From Shewanella algae (GTDB lineage Bacteria; Pseudomonadota; Gammaproteobacteria; Enterobacterales; Shewanellaceae): a stretch of DNA of 64,000 nt. The stretch is from the NCBI RefSeq assembly GCF_009183365.2, contig NZ_CP068230.1:1827001-1891000 (forward strand), written 5' to 3'. Position 1 is the stretch's first letter. Each line of letters opens with the position of its first letter. Below, piece by piece: positions 23,796 through 32,417 of the stretch. A model generated the notes under the pieces. The model saw nothing but the letters and a program-made list of their open reading frames with translations. It made no database searches and had not been told where the DNA came from. A program made the position numbers and the translations under genes.

Positions 23796-25442
23796 TTAGT
23801 TGCAGGCTTGCTTTAGCATCTGCAGTAGCCCGGTTTCAGAAGCTGCCAGCTCAGTTTGTTCGTTTAATACATCTGCCAGTATGGTGTCCGTGGTCAGCGG
23901 GTTGGCCAGTACCACCCGGAATACAGTCACGGTTTCTCTGTGATAACGGGCGGGTTGGATCCGGGTGCGGGACACAAAAGACTTGCCTTGTTCACGTTGT
24001 TTTTTCTGAATGGCGCGAGTGAGGTCATCAAGAATGCCATTGATCTCTTTGACCTTGTCAAGATTACCCTGTGCCAATTGCCGGTTCAGAGCGGTTTGTG
24101 CCCAAGAGGGGCACCAACGGTAGGTGAGCAGGCACAACTCGGGCGCACTCACCAGTTCAAATTCGCTGTGTTGCTCAATCAAGCCGGCAAAGAAGCGTGC
24201 CTTTTCAAGCGAATTATTGATCAGTATTTCATAGCCTTCCTTGCCGATTATCTGCATGCAGGCATGCACCAGCATGGCCATTCCTGGACGGGAACCTTCC
24301 AGAGTCTGGCTGCCCAAATCCTTGGAACCTTTACGCAAAATATATTCGGCATGATGCACTATCGCCCGGGCCAGTTCAGGCTGTTTGAACAGCACCATAC
24401 CGGCCCCCATAGGGACATACATCTGTTTATGGGCATCTATGGTCACTGAGTCTGCCAGTTCTATCCCTTTGAGCAGATGGCGATATTTGCTGGATAACAA
24501 GCTGGCTCCCCCCCAGGCTGCATCAACATGAAAGTGGCAATTGAGCTCGGTTGCCAACTCGGCCAGCTCAGGTAGAGGATCTATGTTACCGGTTTCTGTG
24601 GTGCCGGCGACGCCGATAATCGCCATGACTCGGATGCCCTGTTGGGCCAGCTTGGTGGCCGCCTCGCGCATGGCGTCGACATCGACCTTATTGTTGGCAT
24701 CGGTCGCGATTGAAACTATGTTATCCCGGCCAATGCCCAACAGATCGGCGGCTTTGCCCAGGGAGTAATGACCGCGCTCGGACACCAGTATCGCCAGGCC
24801 TTTCCAACCGTAGTGGCAGAGCGCCGCGCCTAAGCCTTCGCGGTTGATACCGCGAAATTGGCCGCCAGCCTTGAGCAGTTGGTTGCGGGCAATCCATAGG
24901 GCTGTGATATTGGCTACAGTGCCACCGGAGCAGAAGGCTCCCAGAGCATGATTGGCGCTGTGCATCCACTGGTGATAGAAGTCGGTGGTTTCGCCATAAA
25001 TGAGGTGATGCATCATCCCCAGCACCTGCCGCTCCAAGGGAGTGAAGGCCTTGGAGGTTTCGATTTTGACCAGATTCTGATTCAGGCCCACCATCATTTT
25101 CGACAAGGGCAACACGAAGTAGGGCAGCGCCGATGTCATATGGCCGATAAAGCTGGGGGCGGCGGTGTGTACTGAATGCGCCACCAAATTCTGCATCATC
25201 TCTTCTGTGTAGTCAGAAACAAATCTGGGTTGACGCGGGATTTCAAAGGCCTGGAAATCCTTTTCGATTTCACTCAGGGGCTTTTCCAGCGCGGCAATAT
25301 TCTGGGTCATGAAACCGGCGAGATCTTGAGACAATGCCTGCTCTATGCGGCTCAGGGTCGATTCCGGTGCTTCGGGCACGGTAAAGATACGCATCAGAGA
25401 GTTTTCTGAGGCGGTGGCCTGGCGTTGCTTGCTGGCGGTCAT
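23796..25442 (-). CDS. panP: PLP-dependent aspartate 1-decarboxylase PanP
   Basis: 548 residues, a group II PLP decarboxylase. It closely follows the PanP pattern of Vibrio: MRIFTVPEAPESTLSRIEQ, FVSDYTEEMMQNLVAHSVHTAAPSFIGHMTSALPYFVLPLSKMMVGLNQNLVK. The cofactor lysine is in SVTIDAHKQMYVPMGAG near residue 339. FCSGGTVANI and FHVDAAWGG supply phosphate and pyridine contacts. PanP makes beta-alanine from aspartate for pantothenate and CoA, replacing PanD. An older annotation of such genes is glutamate decarboxylase. It is convergent with the immunity gene and monocistronic. I see no operator in the 140 bp upstream. Confidence 0.85.
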   Translation of the reverse strand: MTASKQRQATASENSLMRIFTVPEAPESTLSRIEQALSQDLAGFMTQNIAALEKPLSEIEKDFQAFEIPRQPRFVSDYTEEMMQNLVAHSVHTAAPSFIGHMTSALPYFVLPLSKMMVGLNQNLVKIETSKAFTPLERQVLGMMHHLIYGETTDFYHQWMHSANHALGAFCSGGTVANITALWIARNQLLKAGGQFRGINREGLGAALCHYGWKGLAILVSERGHYSLGKAADLLGIGRDNIVSIATDANNKVDVDAMREAATKLAQQGIRVMAIIGVAGTTETGNIDPLPELAELATELNCHFHVDAAWGGASLLSSKYRHLLKGIELADSVTIDAHKQMYVPMGAGMVLFKQPELARAIVHHAEYILRKGSKDLGSQTLEGSRPGMAMLVHACMQIIGKEGYEILINNSLEKARFFAGLIEQHSEFELVSAPELCLLTYRWCPSWAQTALNRQLAQGNLDKVKEINGILDDLTRAIQKKQREQGKSFVSRTRIQPARYHRETVTVFRVVLANPLTTDTILADVLNEQTELAASETGLLQMLKQACN

Positions 25443-25553
25443 TGGGCTTTGGTCTCACACTGTATCTGCCTGTGTCTGCACAGGTCTTGAAATGGCAGCT
25501 CACTTTACTGCAAGGATTGCGGTCAGACAAGTTGAAACTGAAGCGAAAAAGCG

Positions 25554-25576
25554 GCGGGCCAAAGAGGTTGGCCCGC
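25554..25576 (-). terminator. Rho-independent terminator of the glycerate operon
   Basis: On the minus strand GCGGGCCAA-CCTCT-TTGGCCCGC (9-bp stem) is followed by CGCTTTTTCGC, just after the glycerate kinase stop. Confidence 0.8.
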
Positions 25577-25582
25577 GAAAAA

Positions 25583-26746
25583 TCAATTGGCGTTATTCAG
25601 TTGCAGAGCCAGCAGAGCGGCGATATTGCTCGAGGTGCGCTGCAGATTGGCTCTGGCTTCGGCCAGCGCCTTGGGCAAGTCGCAGGCCGAGGGTATGATA
25701 TCAAAAATGGCGCTCATTCCCTGCTCCAACACCAGCTCTGAGCCTGCTCCCAGACAGCCGGCAATACCAATCACGGGAATGTTGCGCGCCTTTGCCAGGC
25801 GCAAAACTCCCATGGGCGTCTTGCCATAGATGGTTTGTCCATCTATGCGTCCCTCGCCGGTGATAACCAGTGCAGCGCCTTCGAGTTTGGCATCCAGCCC
25901 CACAGCCTGCATGACTATGTCGATACCGGGGCGCAGCTCGGCGCCCAGAAATGCCATCACCCCAAGTCCCATGCCACCGGCGGCGCCGGCACCACTTTGC
26001 AGGCGCTTATCTTCAAAGCCGCTCTGAGCCAGGATATCGGCAAAGTGACCGAGGGCGGCGTCAAGCTCGGCGACCATTTCCTCTGTGGCTCCCTTTTGCG
26101 GCCCGAATACCGCCGAAGCGCCGCGCTCGCCACATAAAGGGTTGTCCACATCACAGGCCACTTCAAAATGGCAGTCAGTGAGCGCCGGATGCAGTTGGCT
26201 GCAGTCCAGTGTTGCCAAGGCCGCGAGCGCCGCCCCGCCCGGGCTTATTTCCAGCCCTGCACTATCCAATAGTTTGGCGCCCAGCGCCTTGGCCATACCG
26301 GCGCCGCCATCATTGGTGGCACTGCCGCCAAGGCCGATGATGAAGTGGCGAATGCCACGTTCCATGGCATCGACAATCAGCTCGCCGGTGCCGTAACTGG
26401 TGGTGAGCCTTGGATTGCGAAACGCCGGGCTGACATGATGCAGCCCGGAGGCGGCCGCCATTTCGATAACTGCGGTTCGGATGCCACTGGTGCCACCCTC
26501 TGTACCCAGAATACCGTAATGGGCCTTCACAGCTTGTCCGAGTGGGCCACAGACTTCAAGCTCGACCAGGTGACCATTGGTCGCATCGACCATAGATTGC
26601 ACTGTGCCTTCGCCGCCGTCGGCCACCGGCACTTTGAGGTACTCGGCATCCGGCAGCCTGTGTTTAAAGCCCGCTTCAATTTCATTGGCCACTTCGAGGG
26701 CGCTCAGGCTTTCCTTGAAGGAATCCGGTGCTATCACTATTTTCAT
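25583..26746 (-). CDS. glxK: Glycerate kinase (GarK/GlxK family)
   Basis: 387 residues from the ATG at 26746, reading MKIVIAPDSFKESLSALEVANEIEAGF, the family's signature start; the open frame extends 15 residues further without support. Other family motifs are VPVADGGEGTVQSMVDATNG, ELIVDAMERGIRHFIIGLGGSATNDGGAGMAKALG and VITGEGRIDGQTIYGKTPMGV. It phosphorylates D-glycerate to 2-phosphoglycerate in the cytoplasm, feeding lower glycolysis. It lies 54 bp after the GntP permease gene and almost certainly shares its transcript. Confidence 0.92.
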   Translation of the reverse strand: MKIVIAPDSFKESLSALEVANEIEAGFKHRLPDAEYLKVPVADGGEGTVQSMVDATNGHLVELEVCGPLGQAVKAHYGILGTEGGTSGIRTAVIEMAAASGLHHVSPAFRNPRLTTSYGTGELIVDAMERGIRHFIIGLGGSATNDGGAGMAKALGAKLLDSAGLEISPGGAALAALATLDCSQLHPALTDCHFEVACDVDNPLCGERGASAVFGPQKGATEEMVAELDAALGHFADILAQSGFEDKRLQSGAGAAGGMGLGVMAFLGAELRPGIDIVMQAVGLDAKLEGAALVITGEGRIDGQTIYGKTPMGVLRLAKARNIPVIGIAGCLGAGSELVLEQGMSAIFDIIPSACDLPKALAEARANLQRTSSNIAALLALQLNNAN

Positions 26747-26800
26747 CTGATTTCCTGTACAACGGGCTGCCGGTGAAACCGGCAGCAGCAAGGGAAGAGT

Positions 26801-28159
26801 TTAGAGCAGAACCAGGCTAAGCAGCCAGACGAAGATGATGGCGGTGATCCCCTGAATTAGGGTCGCCATAGTCTGAGCCCGATAGGCCTGGGCTACGCTC
26901 ATACGGCTAAACTGAGTGACTACCCAGAAGAAACTGTCGTTGGCGTGGGACACTGTCATGGCTCCGGCGCCTATGGCCATGACGGTCAGCACCCGGCCCA
27001 TTTCGCTGCCAAGGCCGATATCACCCAACATGGGGGCCACCAGCGCCGAAGTGGCTACCAGCGCCACTGTGGAGGAGCCTTGAGCCGACTTCAGTGCCGC
27101 CGCTACCAGGAAGGGCATAAAGATACCTATACCCAGAGCTGACAGTGAAGTACCGATAAAGTCACCGATAGGCGTGGCTTTGATCACAGCGCCAAAAGCG
27201 CCGCCGGCCCCGGTAATCAGCAGTATGGGGGCGGCAACAGCCAGGCCCTGTGAGATACGATCGGAAAACTCTTTGACCTTGTTGTCGCCCTTGAGCAGCA
27301 AGAGTGACAGCCCCAGGCCTATCATCAAGGCATTGAGCGGTTGGCCGAGGAAATGGAACAGGCTGAACAGCATGCCTTCACCCATGGGTTTGGAGGGGAA
27401 GGCGGCGATAGAGCCAAGGCAGATCAGCAAAATAGGAACAAAAATAGGTGAGAACGCCGCCAAGGGGCTTGGCAGCTCGCCATAAGCAGCCTTGAGTGTT
27501 TCAAATTCTTCTGCAGAAGCCTTGAGCTCTTCGGCGCCTTCGCCATCCGGCTCAGTGTTCATAAAGCGGTTGGCCCAGAGTAAACCGGCGAAGGCGGCAA
27601 CGGCAGAAACCAGGATACCGACGGCAATCACCAGCCCCAGACTGGCTTCCAGTTGCAGGTTACCGGCGGCGGCAATCGGGCCGGGAGTCGGCGGCACAAA
27701 GGTGTGGGTAGCATAGAGGCCGGTGGCCAGGGCGACGCTCATGGCAACGCTGGAAACTTGCATTCTGTTGGCCAGAGACTGTTTCAGGCTGTTGAGGATC
27801 ACAAAGCCCGAGTCACAAAACACCGGGATGGAAACGATATAACCTATGATGGACATGGTCAGGGTCGGGAAACGCTGTCCGAGCACCTTGATGACCACAT
27901 CGGCCATGGTGATGGCCGCGCCGCTCTTTTCCAGCACCGTGCCTATGATAGTTCCCAGGACTATCACCAGCCCTATGTAACCAAGAATACCTCCAAAACC
28001 ACCACTGATAGTTTTGGCGATTTCCCCGGCGGGCAGGCCGAATCCGAAGGCGGCGATAAATGACGCCAGCAGCAGCGTCAAGAAAGGGTGTAGTTTAAAT
28101 GTTGAGGTGGCGATGACAATAAAGATGATCACCGCCAATAGTACTAGTACCAGGCTCAT
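26801..28159 (-). CDS. gntP: GntP family permease, probable glycerate transporter
   Basis: 452 residues with about 12-14 membrane segments and the GntP-type stretches GGFGGILGYIGLVIVLGTIIGTVLEKSGAA, FCDSGFVILNSLKQSLA, THTFVPPTPGPIAAAGNL and SHANDSFFWVVTQFS. GntP proteins are proton symporters for gluconate and other sugar acids. Here the neighbours are glycerate kinase and the sugar-diacid regulator CdaR, so glycerate is the likeliest substrate. A palindrome 140 bp upstream may be the operator. Confidence 0.9.
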   Translation of the reverse strand: MSLVLVLLAVIIFIVIATSTFKLHPFLTLLLASFIAAFGFGLPAGEIAKTISGGFGGILGYIGLVIVLGTIIGTVLEKSGAAITMADVVIKVLGQRFPTLTMSIIGYIVSIPVFCDSGFVILNSLKQSLANRMQVSSVAMSVALATGLYATHTFVPPTPGPIAAAGNLQLEASLGLVIAVGILVSAVAAFAGLLWANRFMNTEPDGEGAEELKASAEEFETLKAAYGELPSPLAAFSPIFVPILLICLGSIAAFPSKPMGEGMLFSLFHFLGQPLNALMIGLGLSLLLLKGDNKVKEFSDRISQGLAVAAPILLITGAGGAFGAVIKATPIGDFIGTSLSALGIGIFMPFLVAAALKSAQGSSTVALVATSALVAPMLGDIGLGSEMGRVLTVMAIGAGAMTVSHANDSFFWVVTQFSRMSVAQAYRAQTMATLIQGITAIIFVWLLSLVLL

Positions 28160-28298
28160 AAGTGTCCCTTATTGGGTCGTTATTTGTGTAGGGTTGGGGC
28201 GCCGGCGCGAAGGCGGGCTGGCGATTATTATCCCAGTTGCCGCGCCGTGATGGCTTTAGGGGAAAATACGGAATTCCCCCCTGAAAGAGGCTAGTTTT

Positions 28299-28314
28299 TT
28301 GTGCGTGTGCACAA
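28299..28314. promoter_or_regulatory. Candidate CdaR operator
   Basis: TTGTGC-GTGT-GCACAA is a perfect 6-bp-arm palindrome lying immediately after the cdaR stop (28315-28317) and 140 bp upstream of the permease ATG. This is a plausible place for CdaR to control gntP-glxK. Confidence 0.55.
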
Positions 28315-29463
28315 TTATTTGTGTTCCAGGCGGCTGAGGACTTCTCCCAGGTAGAGTTGCAGCAATCCATCCAGGCTTTGCAGCTCTATGCCGGTGATTT
28401 CACTGATACGCTCCAGGCGGTATCTCAGGGTATTACGATGAATAAACAGGGCCTTGGCACACTGTTGTTGGTCGCCGAAGTGTTGCAGATAGGCGCTGAG
28501 AGTGCGGGTCAGCAGGCCCTTTTTGTCATGCTGCTGCAGTTTGCGAAAAGGCGCTGCCAGCTCCTGACCGCGCCAGCTATCGACCAGTCCGGCCAGCAAT
28601 ACCGCCAGCGCGTGATCCTGATAGAGGTATTTGGTCTTTTCCGGCGCCCGTTTCTTTCCCAATCTCAGGGTTTCCAGCGCGGTATGAAATGAGCGCCTAA
28701 TACCGCCTTCACCAGGGAAGAAATGCCCCAGCGCGATTTTGAGCCGGCCCTGGGTGTCGGCCGGCAAACGGGCAAGCAGTTTCTCGATTCGCAGATCCTC
28801 AAGCGCCGGATCCCAACTGCGACCATCGAGAAAGGCGGGTTTGAGGATCACCAACTGATCCATGGCGGTCATGGCCACCAGGTTGTCCCTTTGGGGATAC
28901 TCGAGCAAGCGTTGGATCTCCTTGAGATCTGTGGCCTTGCTTTTGCCTTTGGCGAGCTCTATCACGGCAGCAACTCTGGGTTTTTGCAGATCTATCTGCA
29001 GCTGGGCGGCCCAGGCACAAAAATCGCTTTCGCTATAATTGTCCCGTTTCAGCAGTTGCAGAATAAATTCTTCCCGCTGGCGTTTATGCCAGAGATCCAA
29101 CTCGAGAGAGTTGGCTTGCTCGACCATCATTTCGGCGGTCATTTTCAATAGCTCGCCATAGCGCAGCAGCTCCGCCGGATTACCGGTAATGCCGACAACG
29201 CCGATTATCTTGCCGTGATAATGCAGCGGCAGGTTGACCCCGGGTTTGACACCGTGCAGGCTGTGGCGACTGCCTTCATCTATCACTACAGTGCGGTTTT
29301 GGGCTATGGCCAAAAGGGCGCCCTCATGGACACTGTTGAGCCGCTGCTTGTCGCCGGAGCCGAGGATCACCCCTTGACTGTTCATCACATTGATATTGTG
29401 GTCGATGATATTCATGGTGCGATCCACTATCTGCTGCGCGGTCGCGGCGTCGAGAAAATACAT
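28315..29463 (-). CDS. cdaR: CdaR (SdaR) sugar-diacid/glycerate utilisation regulator
   Basis: 382 residues. The N-terminal diacid-recognition domain shows MYFLDAATAQQIVDRTMNIIDHNINVMNSQGVILGSGD and LHYHGKIIGVVGITGNP. The C-terminal PucR-type HTH is at residues about 330-370 (CAKALFIHRNTLRYRLERISEITGIEL). CdaR activates sugar-diacid and glycerate genes when bound to the substrate. AGAGG stands at a good distance before the ATG. A MITE lies 10 bp upstream of the start codon, so the promoter must be inside or beyond the MITE. Confidence 0.9.
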   Translation of the reverse strand: MYFLDAATAQQIVDRTMNIIDHNINVMNSQGVILGSGDKQRLNSVHEGALLAIAQNRTVVIDEGSRHSLHGVKPGVNLPLHYHGKIIGVVGITGNPAELLRYGELLKMTAEMMVEQANSLELDLWHKRQREEFILQLLKRDNYSESDFCAWAAQLQIDLQKPRVAAVIELAKGKSKATDLKEIQRLLEYPQRDNLVAMTAMDQLVILKPAFLDGRSWDPALEDLRIEKLLARLPADTQGRLKIALGHFFPGEGGIRRSFHTALETLRLGKKRAPEKTKYLYQDHALAVLLAGLVDSWRGQELAAPFRKLQQHDKKGLLTRTLSAYLQHFGDQQQCAKALFIHRNTLRYRLERISEITGIELQSLDGLLQLYLGEVLSRLEHK

Positions 29464-29473
29464 GCGAGCCTCT

Positions 29474-29677
29474 AGGGTCTGTTAACCTTTCATGGTTGAA
29501 TTTTGCTCGTACTAGACGCGTTTTAATCGCGACGTAAGGTATGCAGCCTAGGGGCCTAGGTAAATACGTTGCAACAAAGAGTAAAGCGCTTCTAGCCGAG
29601 CCCTTTGGGTAGCATTTGTTGTTTGGTATAAAAAACGACAAAAGCTGCAAAACCATCTTCAAGGGTCAACAGACCCT
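29474..29677. mobile_element. MITE of about 204 bp with terminal inverted repeats and TA duplication
   Basis: The left end AGGGTCTGTTAACCTTT (29474-29490) is the inverse of the right end AAGGGTCAACAGACCCT (29661-29677), apart from two mismatches. TA dinucleotides flank GGGTCTG...CAGACCC on both sides (29473-29474, 29677-29678), as in Tc1/mariner-IS630-type targets. No transposase is encoded. Inside is CCTAGGGGCCTAGG, another palindrome. It would be mobilised in trans. Confidence 0.75.
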
Positions 29678-30299
29678 AATGTGCCAATAACTCGGCGACT
29701 CTCTGCCTGAGTCTGGGTAACAGGTTTTGCTCAAATTCGGGATGCTGTTTAAACCAGAGGCGATTACGCGGACTCGGGTGAGGCAGCACCAGTTTTGTCG
29801 GCCACAGCGAATCAGCTTCTGCCACGGCGGTACCGACGGACGCCTTGGCCAGCGGACTGCCCTTGAGGTGCCAGGCCATGGCGTATTTGCCAAGGATCAG
29901 CGTCAGCTCAATATTGGGCAAGGCGGCAAAAAGCCTTGGGTGCCAGGTGGCTGAGCATTCTGGCCTCGGCGGCATATCACCCTGTTTGCGACCCTGTTTT
30001 TCAACCGTTCCCGGATAGCAAAATCCCATGGGAATGACGGCAAACCGCCTGGGGTCATAAAACTGTTCGCGGCTCACCTCCAGCCACTGCCTTAGCCGGT
30101 CGCCGCTGGCATCGTCAAAGGGCAGGCCACGCTCATGGGTTATCCTGCCGGGCGCTTGCCCCGCGATTAAAATCCTGGCGTCAGGGTGGGCCTGCAGTAT
30201 CGGCTTGGGCGGTAGCGGCAGTTTATCCCGGCACAGGGTGCAGGCTCGCACCTCATCGAGTAGCGGGAAATCACTGGGCAGAGCGGCAGTTTTCATCAT
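29676..30299 (-). CDS. Uracil-DNA glycosylase family protein
   Basis: 207 residues. The first active-site motif is LIAGQAPGRITHERGLPFDDASGDRLRQWL (GQAPG near residue 47), and the second is LVLPHPSPRNRLWF near residue 174, both of the UDG superfamily. CTLC...C spacing near the N-terminus is reminiscent of family 4/5 enzymes but a full Fe-S set is not visible. The substrate is therefore open. The stop codon TAG (29676-29678) is formed by the TA target site and first G of the MITE, so the original C-terminus may have been different. Confidence 0.82.
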   Translation of the reverse strand: MMKTAALPSDFPLLDEVRACTLCRDKLPLPPKPILQAHPDARILIAGQAPGRITHERGLPFDDASGDRLRQWLEVSREQFYDPRRFAVIPMGFCYPGTVEKQGRKQGDMPPRPECSATWHPRLFAALPNIELTLILGKYAMAWHLKGSPLAKASVGTAVAEADSLWPTKLVLPHPSPRNRLWFKQHPEFEQNLLPRLRQRVAELLAH

Positions 30300-30334
30300 A
30301 TTTCCTGGTTTTTGATGGATATCAGACCCTACTT

Positions 30335-30376
30335 AGGCTTCGAAAACTAGGCTCCGAAAATCAGGCGCCGAAAAAA
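30335..30376. repeat. Three tandem 14-bp direct repeats
   Basis: AGGCTTCGAAAACT, AGGCTCCGAAAATC and AGGCGCCGAAAAAA follow each other without gaps. The third copy overlaps the stop and last codons (FFGA) of the gene at 30361-30942. Likely slippage products. Confidence 0.6.
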
Positions 30377-30942
30377 TGTTGCCAGGCCTGAAAGCCTTCA
30401 TACAAAGTCAGCCCCAGCGCCGCCAGCAGCAACACTATCCGGCTGAGCTTAAAGCCGTTTTCTTTACACTGCTGCCAATCAGGAGCACTCCAGGCGATAA
30501 GCATTGCCGGTATAGTCAGCGGCCAGATGATATTGGCCAGCAGCAACAATAAGGCAGAGGTTGCCAGCAAGCGCCAACCGGCCTGAGGCCCGGCGACCTT
30601 GGCCGAGTTTTTCAGTTGCAGTGGCAACAACGCCAGCGCCACGGCTATCAACACCAGGCCGAAGTTCATACTGAGATCGGCAATAGAAGCATGATCCCAG
30701 AATACAAGTAACAGGGTAATGAGCGGAATGGGCAAGGCCCAATAGATATGACTGCGGACAAACCCTGGGCGGCTATATTGGCCGTTGAAGTAAAAAACCA
30801 ACTGCAGTAGCAGGTTAACCAAAGTAAAACCACCCAGCACCAGTATGGTAAACACCCCGGCCATTAAACCGTCGGGTTGTGCGGCCATGGCCGATAGCGG
30901 GAAAAGAGCGATCAGGGCACAAGGATATTTCAACTTCATCAA
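30361..30942 (-). CDS. Hypothetical multi-pass membrane protein
   Basis: 193 residues. The first segment (YPCALIALFPLSAMAAQ) could be a signal peptide or helix, followed by about five further hydrophobic segments at roughly residues 32-50, 68-85, 92-108, 125-150 and 163-182. No conserved charged or metal-binding residues suggest a function. It stands alone between the UDG gene and the M35 protease gene on the same strand. Family not recognised. Confidence 0.6.
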   Translation of the reverse strand: MMKLKYPCALIALFPLSAMAAQPDGLMAGVFTILVLGGFTLVNLLLQLVFYFNGQYSRPGFVRSHIYWALPIPLITLLLVFWDHASIADLSMNFGLVLIAVALALLPLQLKNSAKVAGPQAGWRLLATSALLLLLANIIWPLTIPAMLIAWSAPDWQQCKENGFKLSRIVLLLAALGLTLYEGFQAWQHFFGA

Positions 30943-31087
30943 TAGATTCTCATCATAAAGGCTGCGCCTTACATTGGCTTAAAGGCGGAAGGCTTGCAAG
31001 TGCTTGATGGCCGTTATGGGATGGCTCTGAGACTATGAGGAAAAAAGGGGCAGTTCCGTCCGCCCAAGCTCACAAGGTAACAGGGAG

Positions 31088-31110
31088 GTGGGCCGGGGGA
31101 GCCGGCCCAC
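31088..31110 (-). terminator. Hairpin downstream of the M35 protease gene
   Basis: GTGGGCCGG-GGGAG-CCGGCCCAC is a 9-bp GC-rich stem 30 bp after the stop. No T-run follows on the minus strand, so it is a probable rather than certain terminator. Confidence 0.5.
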
Positions 31111-31139
31111 GAAAGGTAAATTAATCTGCTGAAGCTTCC

Positions 31140-32228
31140 TTAGTTTTGAAAGGGGGTGTTTTCAGCAAAGTATTCGTGGCTGTCGGCATTTTGAATCGCC
31201 TGGGCAGGATTACTCAGGGCCAGCGATTTGGCGCCACTTTGGCCGTAGACAATGTCATCGGTTCCCGCCACCACATTGAAGTGACTCATTTCATGGACTA
31301 TGGTGCCGCCCTTGGAGTCGGTGCCCGATACCGGTGCGCTCCAGAAGGCGTTACACATGTAGATCTTGTAGGGTTGAGTTGGGTAAACGTAGGCGTAATA
31401 GCTCTTCTTGCAACTGCAATCGAAGGTGAGTGGCTGATTGTTCAAGGCCGAGTCTATGGCACTGAAGTTACTGCTGACGCTATTCCAGCGGCTGCTGTTG
31501 TAGCTGCCAAACCAGGTGGCATAACGCACCGAGCTTGAGGGGTTGTTGTTGCTCGCGAGGTATTGCTTGCTGTCTGCCGCCATGGCGCGGGCGGCGTCCA
31601 GTCCCGCCAGAATATCGCTCTGTTGGGAATTGCTGCAACGGCCGGTAAAGCTGATACCGTCGGGTGCCGTACCGCCATCGCCACTGCCGGGTTTACCCTT
31701 GTTGGCGCCGGACTTGAATTCACGGCCTTCCACATAGAAGCTGACCGGATCTGAATGTATCCCTTCTATCCCTAAGCGGGCCAGCTTCTTTTGTTGGCCC
31801 GGGCTGGGGGAGAAGAGTTGCAACGAACTGACATCATAGCTTATCTCGTAGTTGCCGCTGCTGCTCATGTCGTAAAGTGAGGACAACTCTACCTGATAGG
31901 ACACACTCTCACCGGATTTGAGCTTGATATAGTCCTGTTTGCCGGGAGCCGGGCGTTTGAAATGGGCACCCAGATAGTGACGGTCAAGGCCATCGGCATT
32001 GACTTTGAACAGGGATTCTTCCACTCCATCAGCGGCTGTGTACCACTTGAGCAGTTTTACCGGCTGGTTGGCGTCATTGGTCAGGGTCACAGTGACCAAC
32101 ACGTTATCACTGGCCTTATAGCTCTGCTGGCTCATCTCCAGGCTGGCACGAATGCCATCGGCCAGCACGCTGGTACTGGAAAGGGCCGCGAGCAAGGCTA
32201 TTCCTTGTAGTGTATGAGTGATTCTCAT
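31140..32228 (-). CDS. Secreted M35-family metalloendopeptidase (peptidyl-Lys type)
   Basis: 362 residues. A signal peptide (MRITHTLQGIALLAALSSTSVLADG) is followed by a beta-rich domain (residues about 25-170, LEMSQQSYKASDNVLVTVTLTNDANQPVKLLKW). The C-terminal catalytic domain has zinc ligands HEMSH near residues 310-314 and the third aspzincin Asp in GTDDIVYG shortly after. Six cysteines would form disulfides (CSNSQQ, CSCKK, YMCNAF). M35 enzymes cleave before lysine. The protein is probably exported by Sec and then released. It follows the mtr operon but is separated from it by a strong terminator, so it is not co-transcribed. Confidence 0.88.
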   Translation of the reverse strand: MRITHTLQGIALLAALSSTSVLADGIRASLEMSQQSYKASDNVLVTVTLTNDANQPVKLLKWYTAADGVEESLFKVNADGLDRHYLGAHFKRPAPGKQDYIKLKSGESVSYQVELSSLYDMSSSGNYEISYDVSSLQLFSPSPGQQKKLARLGIEGIHSDPVSFYVEGREFKSGANKGKPGSGDGGTAPDGISFTGRCSNSQQSDILAGLDAARAMAADSKQYLASNNNPSSSVRYATWFGSYNSSRWNSVSSNFSAIDSALNNQPLTFDCSCKKSYYAYVYPTQPYKIYMCNAFWSAPVSGTDSKGGTIVHEMSHFNVVAGTDDIVYGQSGAKSLALSNPAQAIQNADSHEYFAENTPFQN

Positions 32229-32268
32229 GCCTTTGTCCTCAGGTCATATAGTCTTAATTGTTATGTTT

Positions 32269-32307
32269 GTTACAAAAATGTAACGTTTTGCAGTGTAAGC
32301 TGCAAAA
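32269..32307. repeat. Two adjacent dyads upstream of the M35 gene
   Basis: GTTACA-AAAA-TGTAAC (32269-32284) and TTTTGCAG-TGTAAG-CTGCAAAA (32286-32307) lie 40-80 bp upstream of the protease ATG, possibly operators or a leader hairpin. Confidence 0.4.
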
Positions 32308-32374
32308 AGGGCCGCTGGCAAGAGGAATTTTACCGAATGCTTGTTGGTTTGAGGTGAAGGCGGGAAGAGATAAA

Positions 32375-32399
32375 AAAAGCCCGCGAAAAGCGGGCTTTT
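32375..32399 (-). terminator. Rho-independent terminator of mtrCAB
   Basis: On the minus strand AAAAGCCCGC-TTTTC-GCGGGCTTTTTTT, a 10-bp stem with a T-run, 18 bp after the mtrB stop. Confidence 0.92.
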
Positions 32400-32417
32400 G
32401 GGAGCTAAGAGCGAGAA

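Noticed and set aside
29324..29662. 112-codon minus-strand frame running through the MITE into cdaR
   Set aside because: It overlaps cdaR in another frame and most of it is MITE sequence; no ribosome site and no transposase features.
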